Shown here one piece after another: positions 23,859 through 32,843 of a stretch of DNA of 64,000 nt. The stretch is from Azospirillum oryzae. GTDB taxonomy: Bacteria > Pseudomonadota > Alphaproteobacteria > Azospirillales > Azospirillaceae. Where the stretch lies: assembly GCF_008364795.1 (NCBI RefSeq), contig NZ_VTTM01000014.1, forward strand, positions 62,001 to 126,000, given 5' to 3'. The notes under the pieces are model-generated. The model saw only the letters and a list, made by a program, of their open reading frames with translations. It was not told the DNA's origin and ran no database searches. Position 1 is the stretch's first letter; each line of letters opens with the position of its first letter. The position numbers and the translations under genes were made by a program.

Positions 23859-25010
23859 ATGGCCTTGGACAAGGACGTTTTGGATCAACTGCTGGACACG
23901 CTGGGGCGCTTCGTCCGCGAAAAGCTGGTCCCGCTTGAGCATAAGGTGGCGGAAGACGACGCCATTCCGCCCGAGGTGATCGCCGCGATGCGCGAGATGG
24001 GCCTGTTCGGCCTGTCGATCCCGGAGGAATATGGCGGGCTCGGCCTGTCGATGTCGGACGAGGTGCAGGTCGCCTTCCAGCTGGGCCAGACCTCGCCGGC
24101 CTTCCGCTCGCTGATCGGCACCAACAACGGCATCGGTTCGCAGGGCATCGTCATCGACGGGACGGAGGAGCAGAAGCAGACCTATCTGCCGCGCCTAGCC
24201 GCCGGCGAGATCGTCGGCGCCTTCGCCCTGACCGAACCGGAATCGGGGTCGGATGCCGGCTCGCTCCGCACCACCGCCCGGCGTGATGGCGACCATTTCA
24301 TCCTGAACGGCACCAAGCGCTACATCACCAACGCGCCGCAGGCCGGTCTCTTCACCGTCTTCGCCCGCACCGACCTGGAAAGCCGCGACGCCCGCGGCGT
24401 GTCGGCCTTCCTGGTGGAGGCGGGGACGCCCGGCCTGTCGCTCGGCCCCATCGACAAGAAGATGGGCCAGAAGGGCGCCCACACCTGCGACGTCATCTTC
24501 GAGGACTGCCGCGTTCCGGCCAGCGCCATCCTGGGCGGCAAGGAAGGGCAGGGCTTCAAGACGGCGATGAAGGTGCTGGACCGCGGCCGCCTGCACATCG
24601 GCGCCGTCTGCGTCGGTCTGGCGGAGCGGCTGATCCGCGACAGCCTGTCCTACGCCATGGAGCGCAAGCAGTTCGGCCAGCCGCTCGCCGAATTCCAGCT
24701 GATCCAGGCGATGCTGGCCGACAGCCGGGCGGAGGCCTACGCCGCCCGCTGCATGGTGGTGGAAACCGCGCGCCGCCGCGACGACGGGCAGAACGTCAAC
24801 ACCGACGCCGCCTGCTGCAAGATGTTCTCGACCGAGATGGTCGGCCGCGTCGCCGACCGGGCGGTGCAGATCCATGGCGGGGCCGGCTACATCGCCGATT
24901 ACGGGATCGAGCGTTTCTACCGCGACGTCCGGCTGTTCCGCATCTATGAGGGCACCACCCAGATCCAGCAGCTCGTCATCGCCCGCAACATGATCCGGGA
25001 GGCGGCATGA
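23859..25010 (+). CDS. Acyl-CoA dehydrogenase
   Basis: A 383-residue FAD enzyme that introduces an alpha-beta double bond into an acyl-CoA. The three-domain architecture is intact: LFGLSIPEEYGGLGLS (~49-64), FALTEPESGSDAG (~127-139, flavin/substrate signature), KRYITNAPQAGLFTVFAR, and the C-terminal IHGGAGYIADYGIERFYRD with the catalytic Glu of YEGTTQIQ (~E364). The length matches short/branched-chain or glutaryl-type enzymes rather than long-chain FadE. It is the first gene of the operon 23859-32370 and overlaps the ligase gene by four bases (ATGA). Confidence 0.95.
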   Translation: MALDKDVLDQLLDTLGRFVREKLVPLEHKVAEDDAIPPEVIAAMREMGLFGLSIPEEYGGLGLSMSDEVQVAFQLGQTSPAFRSLIGTNNGIGSQGIVIDGTEEQKQTYLPRLAAGEIVGAFALTEPESGSDAGSLRTTARRDGDHFILNGTKRYITNAPQAGLFTVFARTDLESRDARGVSAFLVEAGTPGLSLGPIDKKMGQKGAHTCDVIFEDCRVPASAILGGKEGQGFKTAMKVLDRGRLHIGAVCVGLAERLIRDSLSYAMERKQFGQPLAEFQLIQAMLADSRAEAYAARCMVVETARRRDDGQNVNTDAACCKMFSTEMVGRVADRAVQIHGGAGYIADYGIERFYRDVRLFRIYEGTTQIQQLVIARNMIREAA

Positions 25011-26575
25011 CTGTGGGGCGGCCGGTTCCCGACTTCGCCGCGATGGTGGCGGCGCTGCCGCCGCGCATCAGCCACGCCGCGCTCGCCTGGGCGGAACGGA
25101 CGCCGGACGCCCCCGCCCTGTTCGACGGGACGCAGGAATGGAGCTACCGCCGCCTTGCCCAGGCGGTGGGCAGCACCACCGTGCATTTCCGGCGGCTGGG
25201 GGTGGTCGGCGGTGACCGGGTGATGATCGTCTGCGAGAACGGCCTCGCGGCGGTCACCCTGATCCTGGCGGCCAGCGAGTGCGACGCTTGGCCGGTCATC
25301 GTCAACGCCCGCCTGTCGGATCGCGAGATCGACACCATCCGCGATCACTGCCGGCCGCGCCGCATCTTCTATACCGATACGGTATCCCCCGACGCCGCCG
25401 CCCACGCCGCCCGCCATGGCGCCGAGCCGCTGGGCGACCCCGACCTGCCGCCGATGGCGGTCGGCCCGCTGCTGGATGCCGATCCGGAGCCGGTCCATGC
25501 CGGCAACCAGCGGCAGGTCGGCGCCCTGATCTACACCTCCGGCACCACCGGCAAGCCCAAGGGCGTGATGCTGTCCCACCGCGGCCTGTTGTTCGTCGCC
25601 TCGGTGTCGGGCTGGATGCGCGGGCTCGGTCCCAATGACCGCACCTACGGCGTGCTGCCGGTCAGCCATGTCTTCGGCCTCGCCTCCACCTGCCTCGGCA
25701 CGCTCTATGCCGGCGGCTGCCTGCACACGGTGCCCCGCTTCGCTCCTGCCGCCGTATGGCAGGCGTTGGAACAGGATGGCGTGACGGTGTTCCAGGGTGT
25801 TCCAGCCATGTACGCCAAGCTGGTGGAACACGCGACCGTCACCGGCCGCAAGCCCAACGCGCCGGCCCTGCGCTACCTGTCCTCGGGCGGCTCGGTGCTG
25901 GACCTCGACCTCAAGCTGGCGGTGGAGCGGGTCTTCGGCCTGCCGCTGCACAACGGCTACGGCCTGACCGAATGCTCGCCGACGGTGACGCAGACCCGGC
26001 TGGACGCGCCGCGCGGCGACACCTCGATCGGGCCGGCCCTGCCGCTGGTGGAGATGCGCTTCGTCGACCATGTCACCGGCCGCGACGTGGCCGACGGCGA
26101 ACCGGGGGAACTGTGGGTCCGCGCCCCCAACGTCATGCTCGGCTACTACCGCGAACCGGCGCTGACGTCCCAGGTCATCACCGACGACGGCTGGCTGAAG
26201 ACCGGCGACGTTGCCCGGCTGGAGCCGGACGGCTGCGTCGCCGTGGTCGGCCGCATCCGCGAGATCGTCATCCGCTCCGGCTTCAACGTCTATCCGGAGG
26301 AGGTGGAGGGCGTGCTGACCAGCCACCCGGCGGTGACGCTGGCCGCGGTGGTGGGCCACGCCGTCGCCGGCAACGAGGAAGTGGTCGCCTTCGTCCAGTT
26401 CATCCCGGGCCGCAGTGCCAGCGAGGACGAATTGAAGGCCTGGGCCGCCGAACGGCTCGCCCCTTACAAGCGCCCGTCGCGCATCGTCGCCATGGACGCC
26501 CTGCCGGCCAGCCCGACCGGCAAGCTGCTGAAAAGCGGCCTCCGCGCCCTGGCCGCCGAGGTGATGGCCGCCTGA
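25007..26575 (+). CDS. Acyl-CoA ligase (AMP-forming)
   Basis: A 522-residue ANL-superfamily enzyme that activates a carboxylic acid with ATP and CoA. Visible motifs are YTSGTTGKPKG (P-loop, ~175-185), NGYGLTECSP (~318-327), TGDVARLEPDG, and the C-terminal catalytic lysine in SPTGKLLKSGL. The R-E-IVIRSGFNVYPEEVE hinge segment is normal. The substrate is unknown; together with the dehydrogenase, hydratase and transporter it probably activates the carboxylate imported by the neighbouring ABC system. The ATG at 25007 overlaps the dehydrogenase stop (ATGA). Confidence 0.94.
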   Translation: MTVGRPVPDFAAMVAALPPRISHAALAWAERTPDAPALFDGTQEWSYRRLAQAVGSTTVHFRRLGVVGGDRVMIVCENGLAAVTLILAASECDAWPVIVNARLSDREIDTIRDHCRPRRIFYTDTVSPDAAAHAARHGAEPLGDPDLPPMAVGPLLDADPEPVHAGNQRQVGALIYTSGTTGKPKGVMLSHRGLLFVASVSGWMRGLGPNDRTYGVLPVSHVFGLASTCLGTLYAGGCLHTVPRFAPAAVWQALEQDGVTVFQGVPAMYAKLVEHATVTGRKPNAPALRYLSSGGSVLDLDLKLAVERVFGLPLHNGYGLTECSPTVTQTRLDAPRGDTSIGPALPLVEMRFVDHVTGRDVADGEPGELWVRAPNVMLGYYREPALTSQVITDDGWLKTGDVARLEPDGCVAVVGRIREIVIRSGFNVYPEEVEGVLTSHPAVTLAAVVGHAVAGNEEVVAFVQFIPGRSASEDELKAWAAERLAPYKRPSRIVAMDALPASPTGKLLKSGLRALAAEVMAA

Positions 26576-26625
26576 CACAGTCGACAAAGCCCAAAACAAC
26601 AAAGCCCCTGGGAGGGAACGAAAAC

Positions 26626-27804
26626 ATGACCCGGACGATCGCCAATCTCGTAACCGTATCCGCACTGGCCCTGTCGGTGGCGCTGGGCGCCGGGGCGGCG
26701 CAGGCCAAGGAGTTCCTGCTGGGCTCCGAACTGCCGCTGACCGGCAGCCTCGCCCGCGTCGGCCAGGGCATGCATGAGGGCATCGCCGTCGCCATCGACA
26801 TGGCCAACAAGAGCTATGCCGGCAAGCACAGCTTCAAGGTCCAGACCATCGACGACGAGACCTCCCCGGCCAAGGGCGTGGCGGCGGTGGAGAAACTGGC
26901 GGGCGACGGGGTGGTGGCGATCACCGGCGGCTATGGCTCCAACATCATCGGTCCGGCGTCGGAAGCGGCGCAGAAGGCCGGGTTGGTCTACATCACCTCG
27001 GGCGGCGTGTCGCCGGAACTGACCCAGCGCGGCTATCCCACCTTCTTCCGCATCAACAACACCGACGGCTATGCGCTGGCCATGATCGGCCTGATCCAGG
27101 AGATGGGCGCCAAGAAGGTCTCCATCGTCTATCTGAACAAGGACGCGACCAGCAGCCTCGCCAAGCAGGTCAACACCGCGCTGACCGCCAAGGGCGTCAC
27201 TGTGGGCATGCACGAGTTCGACGGCTCCACCAGCGACTTCAAGCCGCTGATGAACAAGGTGAAGCTGCAGGACCGCCCGGACGTCATCGCCATGGTCGGC
27301 TACGAGAACGACTATGTCGGTATCCTGCGGGCATCCAAGGTGCTGAAGCCGCAGGTCAAGGCGATGGTCGGCGTCTGGTCGCTCGCCACCGCGCAGATGG
27401 CCAAGGAATTCCCCGATTTGATGGAGAATGTCTACGGCACCTCCATGCTGCCTTACCCGGTGGAGTTCACCCAGCCTGAGGCGGTGGAATTCGCCGCCAC
27501 CTACAAGAAGCTGTTCAACAAGGACCCCGATTATCTGGGCCAGTTCGGCTATGTCCAGACCCGCCTGCTGATCGACGCCGTCGTCCGCGCCGACGAGGCC
27601 GGGACGCTGGGCAAGGGCGGCCTGCCGGACGAGTTGCGCAAGACCGACGCCAACACCCTGATCGGCCGCGTCACCTTCGACAAGAACGGCGACAACCTGA
27701 ACTTCACCCACCGCATGGGCCAGCACCAGGGCGGCAAGGTGGTCCTGGTCTGGCCGCAGGACGCCGCCAACGGAAAGATGAACTTCCCGGCGGTGCCGTG
27801 GTGA
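26626..27804 (+). CDS. ABC transporter substrate-binding protein (Liv/HAAT family)
   Basis: A 392-residue periplasmic binding protein of the branched-chain amino-acid (HAAT) family. It has a Sec signal peptide (TVSALALSVALGAGAAQA, ~10-27), then the Peripla_BP_6 fold: FLLGSELPLTGSLARVGQGM, GGYGSNIIGPASEAAQKAGL and YLNKDATSSLAKQ. GGAGGGAACG is positioned 6-8 bases before the ATG at 26626. Since the flanking genes handle acyl-CoA esters, its ligand is more likely a carboxylic or aromatic acid than leucine, as known for some HAAT binding proteins of Rhodopseudomonas (inference). Confidence 0.92.
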   Translation: MTRTIANLVTVSALALSVALGAGAAQAKEFLLGSELPLTGSLARVGQGMHEGIAVAIDMANKSYAGKHSFKVQTIDDETSPAKGVAAVEKLAGDGVVAITGGYGSNIIGPASEAAQKAGLVYITSGGVSPELTQRGYPTFFRINNTDGYALAMIGLIQEMGAKKVSIVYLNKDATSSLAKQVNTALTAKGVTVGMHEFDGSTSDFKPLMNKVKLQDRPDVIAMVGYENDYVGILRASKVLKPQVKAMVGVWSLATAQMAKEFPDLMENVYGTSMLPYPVEFTQPEAVEFAATYKKLFNKDPDYLGQFGYVQTRLLIDAVVRADEAGTLGKGGLPDELRKTDANTLIGRVTFDKNGDNLNFTHRMGQHQGGKVVLVWPQDAANGKMNFPAVPW

Positions 27805-27812
27805 GCAAATAG

Positions 27813-27837
27813 TCCCTCTCCCGCCCCGGGAGAGGGA
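27813..27837. repeat. Intergenic palindrome between binding protein and permease genes
   Basis: TCCCTCTCCC - GCCCC - GGGAGAGGGA is a perfect 10-bp palindrome 9 bases after the binding-protein stop. It belongs to the CCCTCTCCC/GGGAGAGGG intergenic palindrome type seen again at 55106. It could stabilise the upstream mRNA segment or attenuate read-through so that the binding protein is made in excess. Confidence 0.65.
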
Positions 27838-27873
27838 TCTGTCGCCCCCGCCACCCCCAACAGGGCGCAATCC

Positions 27874-28752
27874 ATGCTTGAACTGACGCTCCAGGCACTG
27901 TTCTCGGGCCTGCTCGCCGGCGGCTATTACGCGACCGTGGCGGTCGGTCTGGCTCTGGTGTTCGGCACCATGCGGGTCATCAACCTCGCCCATGGCGAGC
28001 TGGTGCTGCTGGCCGCCTATGTCGCCTATGCGGCGGAAACCAACTATGGCGTCAACCCGGTGATGGCGATCCCGGTGGCGCTGGTGATCGTCGGGACGGC
28101 GTCGGCCATCGTCTATGCGCTGCTCAGCCGCATCCATCAGGACCGCGAGATCAACTCGCTGATCCTCACCTTCGGGCTGGGGATCATCCTGACCAACGCA
28201 ATCCTGTCGATCTGGGCGGCCGACATCCATTCGACCTCCGATCCCTGGTTCCAGGATTCGATGGTGATCGCCGACACGCTGTTCGCCATGAACGCGGAGG
28301 TCGCGGCCTTCGTCGGCGGGCTGGTGCTGATGGCCGGCGTCTGGTGGTGGCTGAACCATTCCTGGCAGGGCCGGGCGGTGCGGGCGCTGTCGTCGAACCG
28401 GGCGGCGGCGACGCTGATGGGCGTCAACCCGCGCAAGATCGAGATCCTGTCCTTCCTGATCGCCGCTCTGCTCGCCACCTTCGCCGGCTTCGCGATCTAC
28501 ACCGGCAAGACCGTCTTCCCGGCCCTGGGCCATGTGCTGACGGTCAAGGCCTTCATCATCACCGTGCTGGCCGGGATGGGATCGATCCCCGGCGTGCTGA
28601 TCGGCGCCATCATGATCGGCGTCATCGAATCGCTGACGGTCACCTATCTGTCGGCCTCGCTGCAGGAGTTGGCGGGAATGATCCTGTTCCTGGTCGTGCT
28701 GTTCGTCTCGCCCTCGGGCCTGTTCGGCGGCGGGAGGGCACTGGCGCGATGA
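27874..28752 (+). CDS. LivH-type ABC permease
   Basis: A 292-residue inner-membrane permease of the LivH family with about eight transmembrane helices. It starts LQALFSGLLAGGYYATVAVG and contains GTMRVINLAHGELVLLAAY, the family signature (~31-49). The loop with SSNRAAATLMGVNPRKIEIL is the EAA-like coupling region facing the ATPases. A spacer of 69 bases holding a palindrome separates it from the binding-protein gene; it overlaps the next permease gene by ATGA. Confidence 0.94.
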   Translation: MLELTLQALFSGLLAGGYYATVAVGLALVFGTMRVINLAHGELVLLAAYVAYAAETNYGVNPVMAIPVALVIVGTASAIVYALLSRIHQDREINSLILTFGLGIILTNAILSIWAADIHSTSDPWFQDSMVIADTLFAMNAEVAAFVGGLVLMAGVWWWLNHSWQGRAVRALSSNRAAATLMGVNPRKIEILSFLIAALLATFAGFAIYTGKTVFPALGHVLTVKAFIITVLAGMGSIPGVLIGAIMIGVIESLTVTYLSASLQELAGMILFLVVLFVSPSGLFGGGRALAR

Positions 28753-29720
28753 CCACGACGCTCTTGAACCGCATCGTTCTGATCGCGGCGCTCGCCATCG
28801 CCTATGTCGGCATACCGATTCTGTTCGGCGGCAACGCCTATGTGCTGGGGCTGATCGTCGCGGCGCTGACCATCGCCGGGGTGGCGGTGGCCTGGGCGCT
28901 GCTGGGCAACCTCGGCGGCATGGTCAGCTTCGGGCACGCCGCCTTCTTCGGGGTCGGCTCCTACACCTCCGCCGTACTGGCGATGAAGCTGGGGGTGCCT
29001 GTCTTCGCCGCCATGCTGCTGGGCGGGGTTGGCGCGGCGGTGTCGTCCGTCGCCATGCTGCCGGCGCTGCGGCTGCGCGGTCCCTATTTCGCTCTCGCCA
29101 TCCTGGCCTATGCCCATATCTTCCAGATTCTGGCGACGGAGATGACGCCGGTCACAGGTGGGGCCGGCGGGCTGTTGTCGATCCCGCGTTTCCCCACCGT
29201 GCTGGGTTTCGATTTCGGCGAGAAGCTGGGCGGCTACCTGATCGTCCTGACCATCGTGGTGCTGGCGGCCTTCGCCTATGACGCCATCCGGCGCAGCACC
29301 TGGGGTCTCGCGCTGAAGGCGATGCACGACACCGAGGTGGCGACCCGCGTCGTCGGTGTGCCCAGCACGCACCTGAAGGCGGCCATGCTGGTGCTGTCGG
29401 CCTTCATCACCGGGGTGGTCGGCGCCTTCAACGCCCATTTCATCAGCTTCCTCGACCCAGACTACGCCTTTTCCAGCGGCTGGACCGTCCTGCCCATCGC
29501 AGCGGCCATCTTCGGCGGCTACCGCACGGTGTGGGGCCCGGTGGTGGGAGCGCTGGCGATCTATCTGGTCGACCAGTTGCTGTTCAAGCCGATCCTGCCG
29601 CACGGCCACCAGATGATCCTGGGCGTGCTGCTCTGCGCCATGATCCTGTTCAGCCCAGGCGGGTTGATGCCGGCCTTGCGCCGCCGCACGGTTAAGGAGA
29701 GCCGCCATGCTCACGCTTGA
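28749..29720 (+). CDS. LivM-type ABC permease
   Basis: A 323-residue permease, partner of the LivH-type protein. The signature LLGNLGGMVSFGHAAFFGVG (~46-65) is typical of LivM, and the coupling region reads KAMHDTEVATRVVGVPSTHL. About nine hydrophobic segments are present. The start at 28749 overlaps the previous stop, and its own end overlaps the LivG gene by 14 bases. Confidence 0.94.
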   Translation: MTTTLLNRIVLIAALAIAYVGIPILFGGNAYVLGLIVAALTIAGVAVAWALLGNLGGMVSFGHAAFFGVGSYTSAVLAMKLGVPVFAAMLLGGVGAAVSSVAMLPALRLRGPYFALAILAYAHIFQILATEMTPVTGGAGGLLSIPRFPTVLGFDFGEKLGGYLIVLTIVVLAAFAYDAIRRSTWGLALKAMHDTEVATRVVGVPSTHLKAAMLVLSAFITGVVGAFNAHFISFLDPDYAFSSGWTVLPIAAAIFGGYRTVWGPVVGALAIYLVDQLLFKPILPHGHQMILGVLLCAMILFSPGGLMPALRRRTVKESRHAHA

Positions 29721-30432
29721 AGGCGTCCAGGTCAATTTCGGCGGCGTCCAGGCGCTGAAGAGCGCCAGCTTCTCCGTCGCGGAGGGGGAGAGCATCGGTC
29801 TGGTCGGCCCGAACGGGGCCGGCAAGACGACGCTGTTCAACGTCATCTCCGGCGTGGTGCGGCCGACCGCCGGCCGGCTCGACTTCCGCGGCACCTCGCT
29901 GCTGAAGCTGCCGGAATGGAAGCGGGCGCGGCTCGGCATAGGCCGCAGCTTCCAGATCCCGCGCCCCTTCGGTCATTGCACGGTGCGGGAGAACCTGCTG
30001 GTCGCCCAGCGCTTCGGCGCCGGGAAAAAGGACCCGAAGCGGATCGACGAGATCCTCGACATCCTGAACCTGCGCGACAAGGCCGACCGCGACGCCACCA
30101 CCGAACTGGCCCTGACCGAGCACAAGGCGCTGGAGGTCGGCAAGGCGCTGGCGACCGAGCCCAGCCTGCTTCTGCTCGACGAGGTGCTGGCCGGGCTGGA
30201 GACCAGCAGCAAGCGCGCCTTCATGGAGCGGCTGGCGGCGGTGCGCGACCGCTACCGCCTCGCCATGGTCATCATCGAACACGACATCGCCACCATCGCG
30301 GCGCTCTGCCCGCGGGTGCTGGTACTGAATTTCGGCCAGATCATCGCCGACGGCTCCCCCGACGCGGTGTTCCGCGACCCGGAGGTGATCCGCAGCTACA
30401 CCGGCGAAACCACACTTGCGGAGGCGTCATGA
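29707..30432 (+). CDS. LivG-type ABC ATPase
   Basis: A 241-residue ATP-binding subunit. Walker A is GPNGAGKTT (~36-44), the LivG-specific GRSFQIPRPFGHCTVREN follows, and Walker B is LLLLDEVLAGL. The signature motif is atypical: the LSxGQ position reads LALTEHKALEVGKAL, a variation seen in LivG-like ATPases of carboxylate-type HAAT systems. The His-loop is IIEHDIATI. It pairs with the LivF-type subunit, overlapping its start codon. Confidence 0.94.
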   Translation: MLTLEGVQVNFGGVQALKSASFSVAEGESIGLVGPNGAGKTTLFNVISGVVRPTAGRLDFRGTSLLKLPEWKRARLGIGRSFQIPRPFGHCTVRENLLVAQRFGAGKKDPKRIDEILDILNLRDKADRDATTELALTEHKALEVGKALATEPSLLLLDEVLAGLETSSKRAFMERLAAVRDRYRLAMVIIEHDIATIAALCPRVLVLNFGQIIADGSPDAVFRDPEVIRSYTGETTLAEAS

Positions 30433-31151
30433 CCAACGCGCTCGACATCCTGACGCTCCGGGCCGGTTATGGCGCGATCAACGTGCTGTGGGACGTCTCG
30501 CTGTCGGTGGAGACCGGCAAGACCACAGTGATCGTCGGCCCGAACGGCGCCGGCAAGACCACGCTGCTGCGCGCCATCATGGGGCTGGTGCCCGCGACCG
30601 CAGGCGACATCCGCGTCGACGGGCAGAGCCGCAAGGCGGTGAAGACCTGGGACCGGGTGGCCGACGGGGTGGTGATGATCCCGGAAGGCCGGATGATCTT
30701 CCCCGACATGACGGTGGAGGACAACCTGATGATGGGCGCCTTCCCGCGCAGCTGCCGCAAGGACTGGAAGCGCAACAAGGCGATGGTCATGGACATGTTC
30801 CCCCGGCTGGCGGAACGGCGCGGCCAGATCGCCGGCACCCTGTCGGGCGGGGAGGCGCAGATGCTCGCCATCGGCCGCGGCCTTATGGAGCAGCCGCGCG
30901 TCTGCCTGATCGACGAGCCGTCGCTGGGCCTCGCCCCCGTGGTGGTGGACGAGATCTTCCGCATCCTGGCCCGCCTGCGGGCGGAGGGGCTGACCATCCT
31001 GCTGGTGGAGCAGAACACCAGCCGCGCGCTGAAGATCGCCGACCATGTCTATCTGATGCAGTCGGGCAAGGTCGTTCTGTCCGAACGCGGCGACCGGGTG
31101 GACCTGGAGCGCCTGCACGCGCTTTACTTCGCACACGAAACAGCCGCGTGA
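30429..31151 (+). CDS. LivF-type ABC ATPase
   Basis: A 240-residue ATP-binding subunit. Walker A GPNGAGKTT (~35-43), a canonical signature LSGGEAQMLAIGRGLM, and Walker B VCLIDEPSLGLAP are all intact; the LVEQNTSRAL H-loop variant (Glu-Gln) is usual for LivF. The start at 30429 overlaps the LivG stop (ATGA), and its stop shares one base with the thioesterase ATG. Confidence 0.94.
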   Translation: MTNALDILTLRAGYGAINVLWDVSLSVETGKTTVIVGPNGAGKTTLLRAIMGLVPATAGDIRVDGQSRKAVKTWDRVADGVVMIPEGRMIFPDMTVEDNLMMGAFPRSCRKDWKRNKAMVMDMFPRLAERRGQIAGTLSGGEAQMLAIGRGLMEQPRVCLIDEPSLGLAPVVVDEIFRILARLRAEGLTILLVEQNTSRALKIADHVYLMQSGKVVLSERGDRVDLERLHALYFAHETAA

Positions 31152-31594
31152 TGGGACAGGGTATGGACGATCTGCTGAACGGGGAGCCGGAATCCGGTTT
31201 CCAGCGCCTGCTGGGCTACGCCTTGAGTCGCTGGGAGGAGGGGGCGGCGGAACTCACCATGGCCATCGACGAGCGCCACCTGAACCGGGCCGGCGTCGTG
31301 CATGGTGGGGTCATGACGACGCTTTTGGACACGGTTTCCGGATTCTCGGCAACATACTGTCCCTTTCCCAACCGGGTGCGGCGGGTGGTCACGCTGTCGC
31401 TGTCGACCAGCTTCCTGGGGCAGGCGCGCACCGGTACGCTGGTGGCCACCGGCCGGCTGCGTGGCGGCGGGCGCAAGATCGTCGGGGTGGCCGCGGAACT
31501 CCGCCATGGCGACACCGGCGCCCTGATCGCCACGTCGGAAGGCATGTTCAAATACCGGCCGGGCAGCGAGAACCGGGAGGGGACACAGCTATGA
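31151..31594 (+). CDS. PaaI-type hotdog thioesterase
   Basis: A 147-residue hotdog-fold acyl-CoA thioesterase. The core helix motif HLNRAGVVHGGVMTTLLD (~39-56) with the HGG triplet and Asp is that of the PaaI/4HBT family. The enzyme would release CoA from a dead-end or toxic acyl-CoA in the pathway, as PaaI does for phenylacetate catabolism (family knowledge; application here is inference). The ATG at 31151 shares a base with the stop of the ATPase gene; the next gene starts by ATGA overlap. Confidence 0.88.
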   Translation: MGQGMDDLLNGEPESGFQRLLGYALSRWEEGAAELTMAIDERHLNRAGVVHGGVMTTLLDTVSGFSATYCPFPNRVRRVVTLSLSTSFLGQARTGTLVATGRLRGGGRKIVGVAAELRHGDTGALIATSEGMFKYRPGSENREGTQL

Positions 31595-32370
31595 GCGGAC
31601 AATTGACCGTCGCGCGCCAGGGTCGCGTGATGGTGCTGACGATGGACGACGCCGCCACCAAGAACGCGCTTGGGCCGGAGATGATGGCCGCCGCCCGCGA
31701 CGCGCTGACCCAGGCAGCCGAGGATCCGGGAGTGGGCGCCATCGTCCTGACCGGGGCCAACGGGACCTTCTGTTCCGGCGGCAACCTGGGCCGGCTGCTC
31801 GGCAACGCCAAGGCCGACCCGGAGGTGACCCGCGCCAGCCTGGAACGCTTCCATGGCTGGACCCGCGCCATGCGTGCGTGTCCGAAGCCGGTGGTCGCCG
31901 CGGTGGAAGGGGCCGCCGCCGGGGCCGGATTCTCGGTGGCTCTCGGCTGCGACCTGATTGTCGCCGCGGAGGATGCGGTGTTCACGCTGGCCTATGTGAA
32001 GGTCGGGCTGAACCCGGACGGCGGCGCGTCGGCCTTCCTCGCCCGTGCGGCGACGCCCCAACTCGCCGCCGAGATCATGTTCGAGGGCGGCAAGATCGGC
32101 GCGGCACGGCTGGCCCAGCTCGCCATCGTGAACCGGGTGGTGGCGCCCGGCACCGCGCTTGCCGAAGCCCTGGCCTGGGCCGAACGGCTGGCGGAGGGGC
32201 CGACGCTCGCCATCGGTCGGGCCAAGCGGCTGATCGAGAGCGGCTTCGGCGCGCCCGACGATCAGCTCGATCGCGAGGCCGCCTTTTTCGTCGAAGCCTT
32301 GCATGGGGCCGAGGCGGCGGAGGGCATCACCGCCTTCTTCGAGAAGCGCGCGCCAAGCTACCCCCGCTAA
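31591..32370 (+). CDS. Enoyl-CoA hydratase/isomerase family protein
   Basis: A 259-residue crotonase-fold enzyme. The oxyanion-hole segments are NGTFCSGGNLGRL (~55-67) and AAAGAGFSVALGCD (~108-121). The position of the second catalytic acid reads GLNPDGGAS with Asp rather than Glu, and the first Glu position is not conserved, a pattern closer to PaaG-type isomerase/hydratases than to classical FadB hydratase. It ends the operon that begins at 23859. The reaction is probably hydration or isomerisation of the enoyl-CoA made by the dehydrogenase. Confidence 0.88.
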   Translation: MSGQLTVARQGRVMVLTMDDAATKNALGPEMMAAARDALTQAAEDPGVGAIVLTGANGTFCSGGNLGRLLGNAKADPEVTRASLERFHGWTRAMRACPKPVVAAVEGAAAGAGFSVALGCDLIVAAEDAVFTLAYVKVGLNPDGGASAFLARAATPQLAAEIMFEGGKIGAARLAQLAIVNRVVAPGTALAEALAWAERLAEGPTLAIGRAKRLIESGFGAPDDQLDREAAFFVEALHGAEAAEGITAFFEKRAPSYPR

Positions 32371-32396
32371 ATACAATGCCACGGCTGAGCTTATCG

Positions 32397-32615
32397 TCAG
32401 GCCAGCAACGACAGGGTGGGATCGGGCGGGGTGGGTGCGGCGTTTTCCAGGGTGCGGGCAACGTCGGACGGTGCGCCCGGCAGCCGCAGCGGCTCCGCCC
32501 CACCGGCGAAATGCAGTTCGGTGCCTCCATCGGCCGTAGCACGCAGGTAGGCGACCGCGATTGGGTTCACCAGAACGGTTTCCCCGGTCGTATCGGTCAG
32601 TTCAACGAATGACAT
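32397..32615 (-). CDS. Small conserved-looking protein, function unknown
   Basis: A 72-residue protein with pattern FVELTDTTGETVLVNPIAVAY...TELHFAGG. The alternation of strands around an NP-turn recalls small FlbD-like proteins, but the similarity is too weak to name it. The ATG at 32615 is preceded by GAGAGGAAAG. It is divergent from the receiver-protein gene and convergent with the enoyl-CoA hydratase gene. Confidence 0.6.
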   Translation of the reverse strand: MSFVELTDTTGETVLVNPIAVAYLRATADGGTELHFAGGAEPLRLPGAPSDVARTLENAAPTPPDPTLSLLA

Positions 32616-32735
32616 TGCATCTTTCCTCTCTCGCGTCCGGGTAAAACACATTGCAATGGTGTATGTTTCCAACCCGGACGTTCAGTGAGGCGGCATACCC
32701 GCAAGGGAGTACCCCTTAGACCTCTTGAACGGAGC

Positions 32736-32760
32736 GGAACCGCGACAAACATGGGCGGTT
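32736..32760 (+). promoter_or_regulatory. Possible EcfG-type (general stress) promoter
   Basis: GGAAC (32736-32740), 16 bases, then GGTT (32757-32760) resembles the alphaproteobacterial EcfG consensus GGAAC-N16/17-cGTT. It lies 84 bases upstream of the receiver gene. A sigma-70-like alternative, TTCGAA (32784) with a 16-base spacer and CTATAA (32806), also fits. Confidence 0.35.
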
Positions 32761-32843
32761 CAGTTGATCGAAGCCGAACGCGCTTCGAAAACCGGATGGG
32801 ACGGGCTATAAGCCCGCACCGTCAATCAAGGGAGCATGCCGTC

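Noticed and set aside
23859..32370. DMSP demethylation pathway (DmdB, DmdC, DmdD) as identity of the acyl-CoA operon
   Set aside because: DmdC is a ~590-residue dehydrogenase, whereas this one has 383 residues, and no dmdA-like gene is present.
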